From: Bradyrhizobium diazoefficiens | GTDB taxonomy: Bacteria; Pseudomonadota; Alphaproteobacteria; Rhizobiales; Xanthobacteraceae | Assembly: GCF_018131015.1 (NCBI RefSeq) | Contig: NZ_JAFCJJ010000024.1 | Coordinates: forward strand, 1 to 64,000 | Direction: 5' to 3' | Length of the DNA stretch: 64,000 nucleotides | Shown here: positions 25,854 to 33,792 of the stretch, piece by piece | Numbering within the stretch: the stretch's first letter is position 1 | Layout of the letters: the number at the start of each line of letters is the position of its first letter | Program-made: the position numbers and the translations under genes | The notes under the pieces: generated by a model | What the model saw: the letters and a program-made list of their open reading frames with translations, nothing else | What the model was told of the DNA's origin: nothing | Databases searched by the model: none

Positions 25854-26770
25854 GCCGTTTGCTCCGCATGGCGCAGGAAATGCGCGTAGAGTTGGTCCAG
25901 CGTCGGCGGGAGCACGTCAACATCCTCGACCGACGTGCCCAGTGACGTGGCCAGATGGAGCAATTCGAGCTTCCGCTCCGGCGCGGCGTCGATTTCGATG
26001 AGGTGGCCGTTCAGGCGGCGGCAGGGAGCGCCGGCCGGCAGCCACGACGGCAGCTCACCGGGGGTCAGGCCCGCCACCTTGAGCTGAATCCTGGTCGGCA
26101 GCCGCGCAATGTTGCGCAATTGCTCGATCGAGCCATCCGCAACCTTGACGCCGCGATTCATGATGATCACCCGGCTGGCGCGCTCCTCGAGCTCGGTCAG
26201 GGCGTGGGACGACAGCAGGACCGTCGTGCCCTCGGCGGCAAGCCGCTCGATCACGTCGTAAAAGGTTTGCCGCAGTTCAGGATCGAGTCCGGTCGTCGGC
26301 TCGTCCAGCAGCAGCACCTTCGGATGCCCGATCAAGGCCTGTGCGAGCCCGAGGCGCTGGCGCATACCTTTGGAATAGGTTCCGACACGGCGTCGCGCGG
26401 CGGCCCCCAGCCCCACGGTATCCAGCAGAGCAAGCGCTTTCGGCACATTCTCGCGCTTCAGCCTGGCATAGAACGCCTGTGTTTCGCGACCGCTCAGCGC
26501 GGCATCGAGCGAGACGTTCTCCGGCAGATAGCCGAGCTGCCGGCGTCCGCCGAACTCGCCGGCGGCGGGATTGTCGCCGAGAACCTCGATCGATCCCGCG
26601 GTCGGACGGATCAGGCCCAGCATCAGCTTCATCAGCGTGGTCTTGCCGGCGCCGTTGTGGCCGATCAGGGCCACCAGCTCACCCTCGCCCAGTTCGAACG
26701 AGGTATCACGCACGGCCTTGACGTGGCCGTAGTGCTTGGTGACATCCGCGATCCGGACCGTGCTGCTCAT
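25850..26770 (-). CDS. nosF: ABC transporter ATP-binding protein NosF
   Basis: NosF is the cytoplasmic ATPase of the NosDFY copper-site maturation complex. The 306-residue protein carries Walker A GHNGAGKTT (about 37-45), signature YSKGMRQRLGLAQAL, Walker B KVLLLDEPTTGLDPE and the switch His in LLSSHALTE. The C-terminal extension (about 215-306) is typical for NosF. The start at 26770 gives MSSTVRIADVTKHYGHVKAV, and overlaps the nosD stop as ATGA; an upstream frame through nosD is not used. Confidence 0.95.
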   Translation of the reverse strand: MSSTVRIADVTKHYGHVKAVRDTSFELGEGELVALIGHNGAGKTTLMKLMLGLIRPTAGSIEVLGDNPAAGEFGGRRQLGYLPENVSLDAALSGRETQAFYARLKRENVPKALALLDTVGLGAAARRRVGTYSKGMRQRLGLAQALIGHPKVLLLDEPTTGLDPELRQTFYDVIERLAAEGTTVLLSSHALTELEERASRVIIMNRGVKVADGSIEQLRNIARLPTRIQLKVAGLTPGELPSWLPAGAPCRRLNGHLIEIDAAPERKLELLHLATSLGTSVEDVDVLPPTLDQLYAHFLRHAEQTA

Positions 26771-28125
26771 CGCGCGCCCTCGACCGCGCGGCGGGGCGGC
26801 GGAGACATCAACGGATGGCTGTCGATCACCCCGCCCGGCAGCAGCGCCGGAAACTGCGCCTGGGCCCATCGCAGCACCTGCACTGCCGGGCTGTTGATCA
26901 GCACCTTCGCGGAAGGCGCCGTCCACAGCACCCGGTCGACGAGATCATTGGGCCGGTAGGCGGTGTCGGAGATGCCGTCACCGTTGAGGTCGAAGGCGGG
27001 ATTGTCGCTCCAGTAATTGCCGCGGCCGCCCCTCGACCAGTCGAGGTCGCGCGTGCCGACATATTTGACCTGGTTGCGGTTGCCGACAAAGGCGTTTCCG
27101 GTGATCTCGTTGCCTTCGGAGCCTGCCGTGAAATGCACCCCGATCTCGCAGCGCTCGAACCAGTTATTGCGGAACCTGTTGTGGTTGGTGTTGTAGATGA
27201 AGACGCATTTTTCCGGTCCATTCGGCCGGCCTTGCGGCTGCTTCGCTTCCGGAAGCATGCCTCGTTCATCGTCGGATCCCTCTTCCGCGCTGCTCACGAC
27301 CGAATCCAATGGCCCACCCGTCACCCGGTTTCCGTCGATCTCCGCGTAATTGGCATAGTTGAACAGGAAGCCATGGTCGCGGTCGCGATCGGAAATATTG
27401 CCGCGGATGACCAACCGGTTCGAATACATGATGGCGTAGCCGACATGGTTGCCGACGGACACGTTGCCGCTGATTTCGCTGTCGTTGGTGTACATGTAGT
27501 GAACCGCGAAGCGAACCTGCTCGAAGCGATTGTCGACGAAACGGTCGTTCCGGCTGGAGATCGTGAAAATGCCGTCGCGTCCGTAGCGGAAGGTGTTTTG
27601 CGCAATGGTGACACCGGGCGCATTCCAAAGCGAGACGCCGTTGCCCGCCTCGCTGAGACGTCCGCCCCGCTGCCCCTCGATCACGTTTCGGATGACCCGC
27701 GCGCCCTGCGCTCCGTGCACATAAACACCGAACAGATTATCCACGAAACGATTGTCCTCGATCGTCGCCCGTTCCGCGCTCTTTTGCAGAGAGATGCCGG
27801 AATCCATCGCCTGGAGATCACGCCCCGATCGTCGGATGGTCACGCCGCGAACGGTCACATCGGGGGCCGTGACCGTGACGACGCTGCCGCTTCCTCCGCC
27901 GTCCAGCACCGCAGCGCGTCCCCCCGTCAAAACGAGGGGGCGATCGATCCGGATCGGACCATGGTATTCGCCCGCCGCCAGCTCGATGACGTCGCCCGCG
28001 CGCGCGCTGTCCAGCAACGCCTGCAACGGCTGGTCCGGCGTAGCCGCCAACGTCGCCGCGCCCGCGGAGCCCGACAATCCGGCGGCGACGAGCGCCGCCG
28101 GAAACATGCGTGACAGGAGACGCAC
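26767..28125 (-). CDS. nosD: Periplasmic beta-helix protein NosD
   Basis: NosD is a periplasmic parallel beta-helix protein that works with NosF and NosY to build the CuZ cluster and interacts with NosL and NosZ. The 452-residue protein starts at a GTG (28125), has a Sec signal (MFPAALVAAGLSGSAGAA) and then CASH-type repeats such as VTVRGVTIRRSGRDLQAMDSG, ATIEDNRFVDNLFGVYV and RFRNNWFERCEIGVHF. An in-frame ATG six codons in is an alternative start. It lies 13 bases after nosZ and overlaps nosF by four bases. Confidence 0.95.
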   Translation of the reverse strand: MRLLSRMFPAALVAAGLSGSAGAATLAATPDQPLQALLDSARAGDVIELAAGEYHGPIRIDRPLVLTGGRAAVLDGGGSGSVVTVTAPDVTVRGVTIRRSGRDLQAMDSGISLQKSAERATIEDNRFVDNLFGVYVHGAQGARVIRNVIEGQRGGRLSEAGNGVSLWNAPGVTIAQNTFRYGRDGIFTISSRNDRFVDNRFEQVRFAVHYMYTNDSEISGNVSVGNHVGYAIMYSNRLVIRGNISDRDRDHGFLFNYANYAEIDGNRVTGGPLDSVVSSAEEGSDDERGMLPEAKQPQGRPNGPEKCVFIYNTNHNRFRNNWFERCEIGVHFTAGSEGNEITGNAFVGNRNQVKYVGTRDLDWSRGGRGNYWSDNPAFDLNGDGISDTAYRPNDLVDRVLWTAPSAKVLINSPAVQVLRWAQAQFPALLPGGVIDSHPLMSPPPRRAVEGAR

Positions 28126-28138
28126 AGTGCCGCTCCGG

Positions 28139-30088
28139 TCAGACCGATTTCGGCTCGACGAACATGCGGCCCTTCATCTCCATGTGCATGGCATGGCAGA
28201 ACCAGGAGCAGTAGTACCAGTACACGCCCGGCTTGTCGGCCGTGAAGGTCACCGATGCCGTCGCCATCGGCGCGATCTCCATCTGAATGCCGTAGTTCAC
28301 GATGCAGAATCCATGCGTCAGATCCTCCACCGCATCGATATTGGTGATGAAGACGGTGACTTCATCGCCTTGCTTGACCTGGAACGTCTCGAGGCCGTAG
28401 GCCGGCGCCGTCGACGTCATGTAGACGCGGACCTTGTTGCCGTTCCGGATGATCTTGGAATCCGCTTCCAGATTGATGCCGTCGGCCTTGGCCTGCTTCA
28501 CCGCATCGGCAAACATCGGATCGGCGCGGTCCCAAATCGAGATCGGATTGATCTTGGAGCGGTGGACGATGGTCGCGTCGTGCGGCTCGGCGAAGCTCGG
28601 GCCGTCGTGAACGAGGATCATCTTGTCGCCGGAGATGTCGATGAGCTGGTCGTTCTCGGGCTTCAGCGGCCCGACGTTGAGGAACCGGTCCTTCGAGAAC
28701 TTGTTCAGCGAGATCAGCCATTTCCCGTCCGCTTCCTTGGTCTGGCCCATCGAGGAGTGATTGTGGCCGGGCTGGTAGTGGACGTCGAGCTTCTGCAGGA
28801 TGGGATTGACCTTCTCGCCCTTGAAGGCCCGCTTGGCGAGGTCGATGTTCCACTTGCAGACCTGGCTGTCGAGGAAGAGCGTGGTGTAGGCATTGCCCTT
28901 GCCGTCATAAGCAGTATGCAGCGGGCCGAGCCCCAGCTCCGGCTCCGCGACCACGACGTCGCGCGGCTTGATCTTGTCGTCGAACAGCTGGTCGAACAAA
29001 CGGACATCCATCACCGTGACCGTCGGCGACAGCTTTCCGGCCGCGACGACGTGGATGCCGTCCGGCGCGGTGTTCATGCCGTGCGGATTGTTCGAGACCG
29101 GCACGTAGCGGGTGTAGGCGGAGCCCTTGCGGCCGTCGAGCACGGGCACGCCGTTCATCTCCTTGAAGTCGCCCTTCTTGACCGCTTCCTCGATCCGCTT
29201 GAGGTTGAAGATCACGACCCAGTCCTGCTCGGCGGCGGTCATCTCCGCCAAGGTCACGCCCTCCTCGCCATTGTAGCAGGTCGCGAAGCAGTACTTGCCC
29301 TGGTAGTCGGAGTCGACGTTGTCGAGATTGCCGCTGACGATCACCTGCCAGGCGACCTTCATGGTGTCGCCGTCGAGCGCGGTGAAGATGGAGTGGTATT
29401 CCTTCGGGTTGTCGAGGATCTTGCCGTCGTTGGGCAGCGGAACGCCGTCCTCGCCGTTGCAGTAGACGTAGCCGGTGCGGGGAAACTTCTGCAGCCGCAG
29501 ACCATGGACGGTGTGCTGGTTCGGCAGTTCGATGATCTTGTCGCACTTCATGACGTCGAGACGCACGCGCGCCACGCGGCTGTTGGCCTTGTCGTTCATG
29601 AAGGCGTAGCGGCCGTCATAGGTGCCGTCCGTGAAGGAAATGTGCGGGTGGTGCAGGTCGCCGTTCATGAAGGTGCCGCCGCGGTTCTTGAGGAATTCGC
29701 GGGTGGCAGGCTGCATCCCCTCGGTCAGAACCTTGAGGCTCTCGTTGGTCTGTCCCCAGCCCGTCGCGCTGCAACGGTTGAATACGGGGACCCGCATCAG
29801 CTCGCGCATCGACGGAAGCCCGATGATCCGCATCTCGCCGGACTGGCCGCTCGAGAAGAACACGTAATATTCGTCGAGCTCGCCCGGTGCGACCTCGGTC
29901 TTCTGCACCGCCGGCCGGGCTGCCGGCGCCTTCGGGGCCGCTGTCTTCGTCTGCGCGTCGGCGCTGGACACAAATCCGCCGCCGTCCTTCATCGCGGCGC
30001 CGCCCGCAAGGCCAACGCCCGCCGCGGCGGCCGTCGTCCCCAGTAGCGTCCTTCGGCTGACACCCTTTCCGTTTTCGTTGTCGCTCAT
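28139..30088 (-). CDS. nosZ: Nitrous oxide reductase, clade I
   Basis: NosZ reduces N2O to N2 in the periplasm. The 649-residue precursor has a twin-arginine signal (SRRTLLGTT, residues 11-19), which with the operon type marks the Tat-exported clade I enzyme. The seven-bladed propeller holds CuZ histidines, including the DLHHPHISF motif. The C-terminal cupredoxin domain has the CuA site GVYWYYCSWFCHAMHMEM, with Cys627, Cys631, His635 and Met638, plus an upstream His in DLTHGFC. A strong AAGGAGG precedes the ATG at 30088. It is second in the operon, 23 bases after nosR. Confidence 0.98.
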   Translation of the reverse strand: MSDNENGKGVSRRTLLGTTAAAAGVGLAGGAAMKDGGGFVSSADAQTKTAAPKAPAARPAVQKTEVAPGELDEYYVFFSSGQSGEMRIIGLPSMRELMRVPVFNRCSATGWGQTNESLKVLTEGMQPATREFLKNRGGTFMNGDLHHPHISFTDGTYDGRYAFMNDKANSRVARVRLDVMKCDKIIELPNQHTVHGLRLQKFPRTGYVYCNGEDGVPLPNDGKILDNPKEYHSIFTALDGDTMKVAWQVIVSGNLDNVDSDYQGKYCFATCYNGEEGVTLAEMTAAEQDWVVIFNLKRIEEAVKKGDFKEMNGVPVLDGRKGSAYTRYVPVSNNPHGMNTAPDGIHVVAAGKLSPTVTVMDVRLFDQLFDDKIKPRDVVVAEPELGLGPLHTAYDGKGNAYTTLFLDSQVCKWNIDLAKRAFKGEKVNPILQKLDVHYQPGHNHSSMGQTKEADGKWLISLNKFSKDRFLNVGPLKPENDQLIDISGDKMILVHDGPSFAEPHDATIVHRSKINPISIWDRADPMFADAVKQAKADGINLEADSKIIRNGNKVRVYMTSTAPAYGLETFQVKQGDEVTVFITNIDAVEDLTHGFCIVNYGIQMEIAPMATASVTFTADKPGVYWYYCSWFCHAMHMEMKGRMFVEPKSV

Positions 30089-30111
30089 GATTGCCTCCTT
30101 GGCATTCGGTT

Positions 30112-32430
30112 TCAGGTTGCGGGTGGAGTGATGGCGCCTGCGGGCGGGATTGCGACGGGCTTTCCCCCGGCGGTGATGACCGTGGCCGGTCCCTTGCCGC
30201 CTGCGCGCATCGATGCCGACGACAGCGCCTGGCGCTTCTCGCGCTTCAGCCGCACCTGGATCATGTGCGGGCAGCGGTGGTCGTCGAAATAGAGCTCCTG
30301 GCAGTGCATGCAGTAGATGCACTCGTTGACGTTGATGTGCCCCTCCGGATGGATCGCCTGGACCGGGCACTCATTGGCGCAGCGCTGGCAGGGCGAGCCG
30401 CATTCCGGCCAGCGTCGCAGCCACTCGAACATCCGGATGCGGCCCGGAATCGCCAGCGCAGCGCCCAGCGGGCAGACGTAGCGGCAGAAGAAACGCTCGA
30501 CGAAGAGCCCTGCGCTGAGCAGGGTCAGGGCGTAGACGACGAACGGCCATTCGCGCGCGAATTTCAGGATGATCGACGTCTTGAAGGGCTCGACCTCGGC
30601 GAGCTGCTCGGCGAAGGCGGTCGAATGCAGCGACATGCCGAACAGGCCGAGAAAGATGATGTACTTGACCGGCCACAGCCGCTCATGCAGCCCCCACGGC
30701 ACCCGGAGCTGCGGCACCTTGAGCGCCTGCGCCAGATTGTTCAGCAATTCCTGCAGCGCGCCGAACGGACAGAGCCAGCCGCAGAACGGACCGCGGCCCC
30801 AGAACAGCAGGCCCGCCGCGATCGAGGCCCAGAGAATGAAGATCAGCGGCGCGGACAGGAAATAGTCCCAGCTAAAGCCGGTCAGCAGCGAGTTGGCGAA
30901 GGTCAGGACGTTGACCAGCGAGAGCTGGGCATTCGCGTACCAGCCCAGCCAGACCAGGATGAAGAGCAGATAGGCCCGGCGCACCCAGACGTAAACGGCC
31001 GGCCGACGGACCAGGAAGTTCTGAAAGAAGAAGATCAAGGTGAGCGCGCCCAACGCGGCGACAGTGAAGCCGATCTTGACGACATTGCCGCGCCAGATCC
31101 GCAGCCACAGCGGCTCCTCGTCCGAGGCAGCCGGGGGTGTGCCGACTTCGCGGGTCTCGGGTGCCGGGGAGGTCGACGGTTTTGCGGGCGCCACTTGTGC
31201 AGCGGGCGCAGCCTGCGCGACAACCGCCGGCTTCAGGTAGACGTCGGGAAGCGTGTAGCCGAGATCGAAGGTCACCAGCGCCTTGTCGCGGGCGCCGACG
31301 ACGCGCTGGACCAGCAGTTGCAGCCGCCATGGCTCGGCCGGATCGAGCGTGAGCTCGGGCGGCACGGTAAATAGCGCGATCTCCGGAAAATCGGGCGCGC
31401 CCTCGGCTGCGAGGCTGCCGAGCCGCGTGTGATCGCGGTCGCGGAAGCGGACGCTGTTGGTCTCCTGGATCAGTTCGATGCGGTCGAAGATGCCGCCGCG
31501 CACATAGGCGGCGCCCTTGAACGAGTAACGGCCGTTTCCGGCAACGACGATCGCCTGCTGCCCCGGCTTCAACCGGCCGGCCAGGCGATTGTAGCCGTCG
31601 TCGCCGAGCAGGCTGCGGCCGATTGTGGGGACCGCGACGTCGGCGACGTAGAGGTCGATGAAGGTGTCATCGGGCGCGCCCTCCTCCGGATACGCCGCGG
31701 CGGCCGCATTGCCCGATTTTTCGAAAGCCTGATTGATGTCGGCGATGGACAGGAACAGCCGGCGGACCGAGCCGTCGCCGACAAGGCTTTGCCAGTCGCG
31801 AACCTCGCTCCTGGCGGGATCGATGACCTTCGAGGCCTGCGAGGGCGCTGCCGCTGCGGCGCCGCCCTGGGTGCCGAGCCGGCCGCTCTTGATCAGCTTG
31901 GTCGCGGAACGGACGATGCTGTCGCCGATCACCAGCACAGTCACCGTCGCGCCGCTGACGATGTCGACCTGGGGCGCCGGCGCAGCACCGCGCGCCACGC
32001 TCGCCATGTCGCTGCCGATCAACTTGTTGACGGCTTCAAGGATCCGCTGCTCCGGAATCCCGACGAGCACGATCGGTTCCTTGTGCTCGACGAGCTTGAG
32101 ACCGGTGAGAACGCCGTTCGGATCGATTCCGACCAGAAGCCGGATCGGCTTGCCCGAATATCCGGTCGCGTTGACGAAATCAGAATTGAGATAGACGAAG
32201 CCCTGGATGCGGTCACCCCTGTAGACGGGTGCGATCGGTGGATCACCCTGCGCCGGACCGAAACGATCGGCGCCCGGAAAGAAATCCGCCGGCGTTGCCC
32301 TTGGCAGATAAACCGCCAAATCCGCGCTCGCCCGCGCCGGGTCCGCGGACGCGACGATATGGATCGCGAAAACCACGAGGAGGGCCGCGATCCAGCGGCC
32401 TCTCGAAGCCGAACTGAATGTCTGGGGCAT
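30112..32430 (-). CDS. nosR: NosR, flavinylated membrane iron-sulfur protein
   Basis: NosR supplies electrons to NosZ and is needed for nos expression in studied species. The 772-residue protein has an N-terminal signal/anchor and a periplasmic FMN-binding domain with the flavinylation motif DIVSGAT (Thr162). Five to six membrane helices follow from about 420, with CxxxCP motifs CGWLCPFG and CRYVCPLG, and a C-terminal cytoplasmic ferredoxin part with two 4Fe-4S motifs (CGSPCQRCANECP and CIYCMHCQELYFDDHRCP). It heads the leftward nos operon. The upstream region carries two TTG-N8-CAA boxes at 194 and 223 bases from its start. Confidence 0.97.
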   Translation of the reverse strand: MPQTFSSASRGRWIAALLVVFAIHIVASADPARASADLAVYLPRATPADFFPGADRFGPAQGDPPIAPVYRGDRIQGFVYLNSDFVNATGYSGKPIRLLVGIDPNGVLTGLKLVEHKEPIVLVGIPEQRILEAVNKLIGSDMASVARGAAPAPQVDIVSGATVTVLVIGDSIVRSATKLIKSGRLGTQGGAAAAAPSQASKVIDPARSEVRDWQSLVGDGSVRRLFLSIADINQAFEKSGNAAAAAYPEEGAPDDTFIDLYVADVAVPTIGRSLLGDDGYNRLAGRLKPGQQAIVVAGNGRYSFKGAAYVRGGIFDRIELIQETNSVRFRDRDHTRLGSLAAEGAPDFPEIALFTVPPELTLDPAEPWRLQLLVQRVVGARDKALVTFDLGYTLPDVYLKPAVVAQAAPAAQVAPAKPSTSPAPETREVGTPPAASDEEPLWLRIWRGNVVKIGFTVAALGALTLIFFFQNFLVRRPAVYVWVRRAYLLFILVWLGWYANAQLSLVNVLTFANSLLTGFSWDYFLSAPLIFILWASIAAGLLFWGRGPFCGWLCPFGALQELLNNLAQALKVPQLRVPWGLHERLWPVKYIIFLGLFGMSLHSTAFAEQLAEVEPFKTSIILKFAREWPFVVYALTLLSAGLFVERFFCRYVCPLGAALAIPGRIRMFEWLRRWPECGSPCQRCANECPVQAIHPEGHINVNECIYCMHCQELYFDDHRCPHMIQVRLKREKRQALSSASMRAGGKGPATVITAGGKPVAIPPAGAITPPAT

Positions 32431-32623
32431 CGGAACACTCGCAAACGCGGTTGTGCGTCGACCGATCTGCAGCGTTCAAGGCAGGGCCCGTCATCGTTGA
32501 CGTGAAGCCCGCGAACACCTGCGAGATTGCCCGGCGCCGAATTGGTTCCCGGTTTCCGCTGCTGAACTTTGCCAACAACCTACCAGCGAGGCACGTCCTT
32601 ACCAGCAACGAATGGCTTCCGTT

Positions 32624-32637
32624 TTGCGTTGGCGCAA
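32624..32637. promoter_or_regulatory. FixK/FNR-type box 1 upstream of nosR
   Basis: TTGCGTTGGCGCAA fits TTG-N8-CAA, the core of FNR/FixK/NnrR binding sites. It lies 194 bases upstream of nosR. In Bradyrhizobium FixK2 activates nos genes at low oxygen, so this is a strong candidate for the nosR activator site; the transcription start is not known from sequence. Confidence 0.6.
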
Positions 32638-32650
32638 ACCGGAGTGGACC

Positions 32651-32668
32651 TTTTGCATCATTGCAAAA
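32651..32668. promoter_or_regulatory. FixK/FNR/NnrR-type palindrome, box 2
   Basis: TTTTGCA-TCAT-TGCAAAA is a perfect inverted repeat with 7-bp arms; inside it TTGCATCATTGCAA again fits TTG-N8-CAA. Its centre is 29 bases from that of box 1. The AT-rich symmetric arms suggest a second CRP/FNR-family regulator such as NnrR, or a tandem FixK site. Confidence 0.55.
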
Positions 32669-32785
32669 TGACGACACCGATTGATCGACCTCGGCAGATC
32701 GATATCGCTCCGACCGATCGCGCGCGTCGGCAGAGGCCGGCACAAAACGCTTGTCGGAGCAGACAACGAGAACGGATTACCACCA

Positions 32786-32799
32786 TTGATCTAGCGCAA
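32786..32799. promoter_or_regulatory. FixK/FNR-type box 3 before the ferritin-like gene
   Basis: TTGATCTAGCGCAA has the canonical TTGAT half-site and a CGCAA half-site, spacing TTG-N8-CAA. If activated in the class II geometry (box centred about 41 bases upstream of the start of transcription), the message would begin near 32833 and the ATG at 32867, preceded by GGAACGGG, would be the start. Confidence 0.6.
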
Positions 32800-32866
32800 G
32801 CCGCCGCGACTATTCGTCTGCCATAGGATGAAGCTGTGCCCATCTCCGAAGAAATGGAACGGGATC

Positions 32867-33733
32867 ATGCCGTTGCTGCGAAGCACTCTCGTGAAAACGG
32901 AGCCGGCCGGCACTCTCGGCTCGCTCGATGAACTGTTCGCGCTCGCCAATGCCATGGAACAGGAGGCGGCGGACAAATATGCGGAGCTCGCCGGGGACAT
33001 GCAGCGCCAGGGCCGGCCGGAGCTTGCGACGGTTTTCGCTGACCTTGCAGCCGCCGAGCGCGAACATGTCGATGGTGTGACGCGTCTGTCTCAATTGTGG
33101 GCCGGGAAGGTGCCGGACCCCGCGCTCGTGCGCTGGGATGCGCCCAAGACCTTCGACAACGACACGACAACCGAAATCAAGATGTCAAAGCTGATCACGC
33201 CCTATCGCGCACTCGCGATGGCGGTTCGCAACGAGGAGCGCGCCTTTGCCTTCTGGTCGTACCTGGCCGCGTTTGCGCACGACCCCGAGGTCAAAAAGGC
33301 CGCGCAGGTGATGGCCGGCGAGGAACTCGGCCACGTCTCGATCTTGCGCAAGGCGCGCCGCCGGGCCTGGCGGCAGGAGCCCGATGCCGCACGCGCGGGC
33401 AATGCGACGGCAGCGCCAATCGATGCGGGCTCGCTGGAGCGCCGGCTGGCCGGTCAGCTCGAACAATTGAAGGACGGTCTCGAGCCTGCGCTGGCCGGCA
33501 AGATGGGTGAACTCGCCGGCGAGTCGCGGCAGATGTCGGCCGAGGCCGATGGATTTTGGCAGTTTCCAGCTCATCTCGCGCAGAGCGACGCCGAGACGAT
33601 CGCGGAGTCGCTGACAGACGCCTACCTGGAGGGCGCGGAGAGATCCAACGATCCCGCGCGCCTCACGTCGCTGCAGGCGCTCGCGGCGCGCGCGATCACC
33701 CGCCTCGCCTGGCTTCGTTCCCTATCGGCATGA
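32867..33733 (+). CDS. Ferritin-like/rubrerythrin-type diiron protein
   Basis: The 288-residue protein has two helix pairs with complete diiron ligands: MEQEAADKY (Glu31/33) with EREH (Glu64, His67), and NEERAFAFW (Glu123/124) with EELGHV (Glu153, His156). This is the E-ExxH-E-ExxH pattern of the ferritin-like/rubrerythrin superfamily. No rubredoxin Cys4 domain is present; the C-terminal third (about 170-288) is helical and unassigned. Possible roles are peroxide or NO-related detoxification or iron handling, none proven. It is divergent from nosR and has a FixK-type box upstream. An in-frame ATG at 32828 would add 13 residues. Confidence 0.72.
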   Translation: MPLLRSTLVKTEPAGTLGSLDELFALANAMEQEAADKYAELAGDMQRQGRPELATVFADLAAAEREHVDGVTRLSQLWAGKVPDPALVRWDAPKTFDNDTTTEIKMSKLITPYRALAMAVRNEERAFAFWSYLAAFAHDPEVKKAAQVMAGEELGHVSILRKARRRAWRQEPDAARAGNATAAPIDAGSLERRLAGQLEQLKDGLEPALAGKMGELAGESRQMSAEADGFWQFPAHLAQSDAETIAESLTDAYLEGAERSNDPARLTSLQALAARAITRLAWLRSLSA

Positions 33734-33792
33734 GCAGGTGACAAATATGACGGCAAATTGAGTCCCCGGGCACATTCAGCAATCTCCCCGCG

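Larger units (their letters stand above)
32431..32866. other. Divergent nosR / ferritin-like intergenic region
   Basis: This 436-base gap separates nosR (leftward) from the ferritin-like gene (rightward; an in-frame ATG at 32828 would shorten the gap to about 397 bases). No convincing gene is visible in it. It contains three TTG-N8-CAA sites of the CRP/FNR superfamily type, listed separately, one of which lies in a perfect 7-bp-arm palindrome. Confidence 0.7.

Noticed and set aside
27752..30046. Long plus-strand open frame opposite nosZ and nosD (764 codons)
   Set aside because: It is the antisense of strongly recognisable nosZ/nosD and is rich in His, Arg, Asp and Val as expected for a high-GC shadow frame; no family pattern seen.
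31429..32505. 358-codon plus-strand frame opposite nosR
   Set aside because: Antisense of nosR's clear FMN-binding region.
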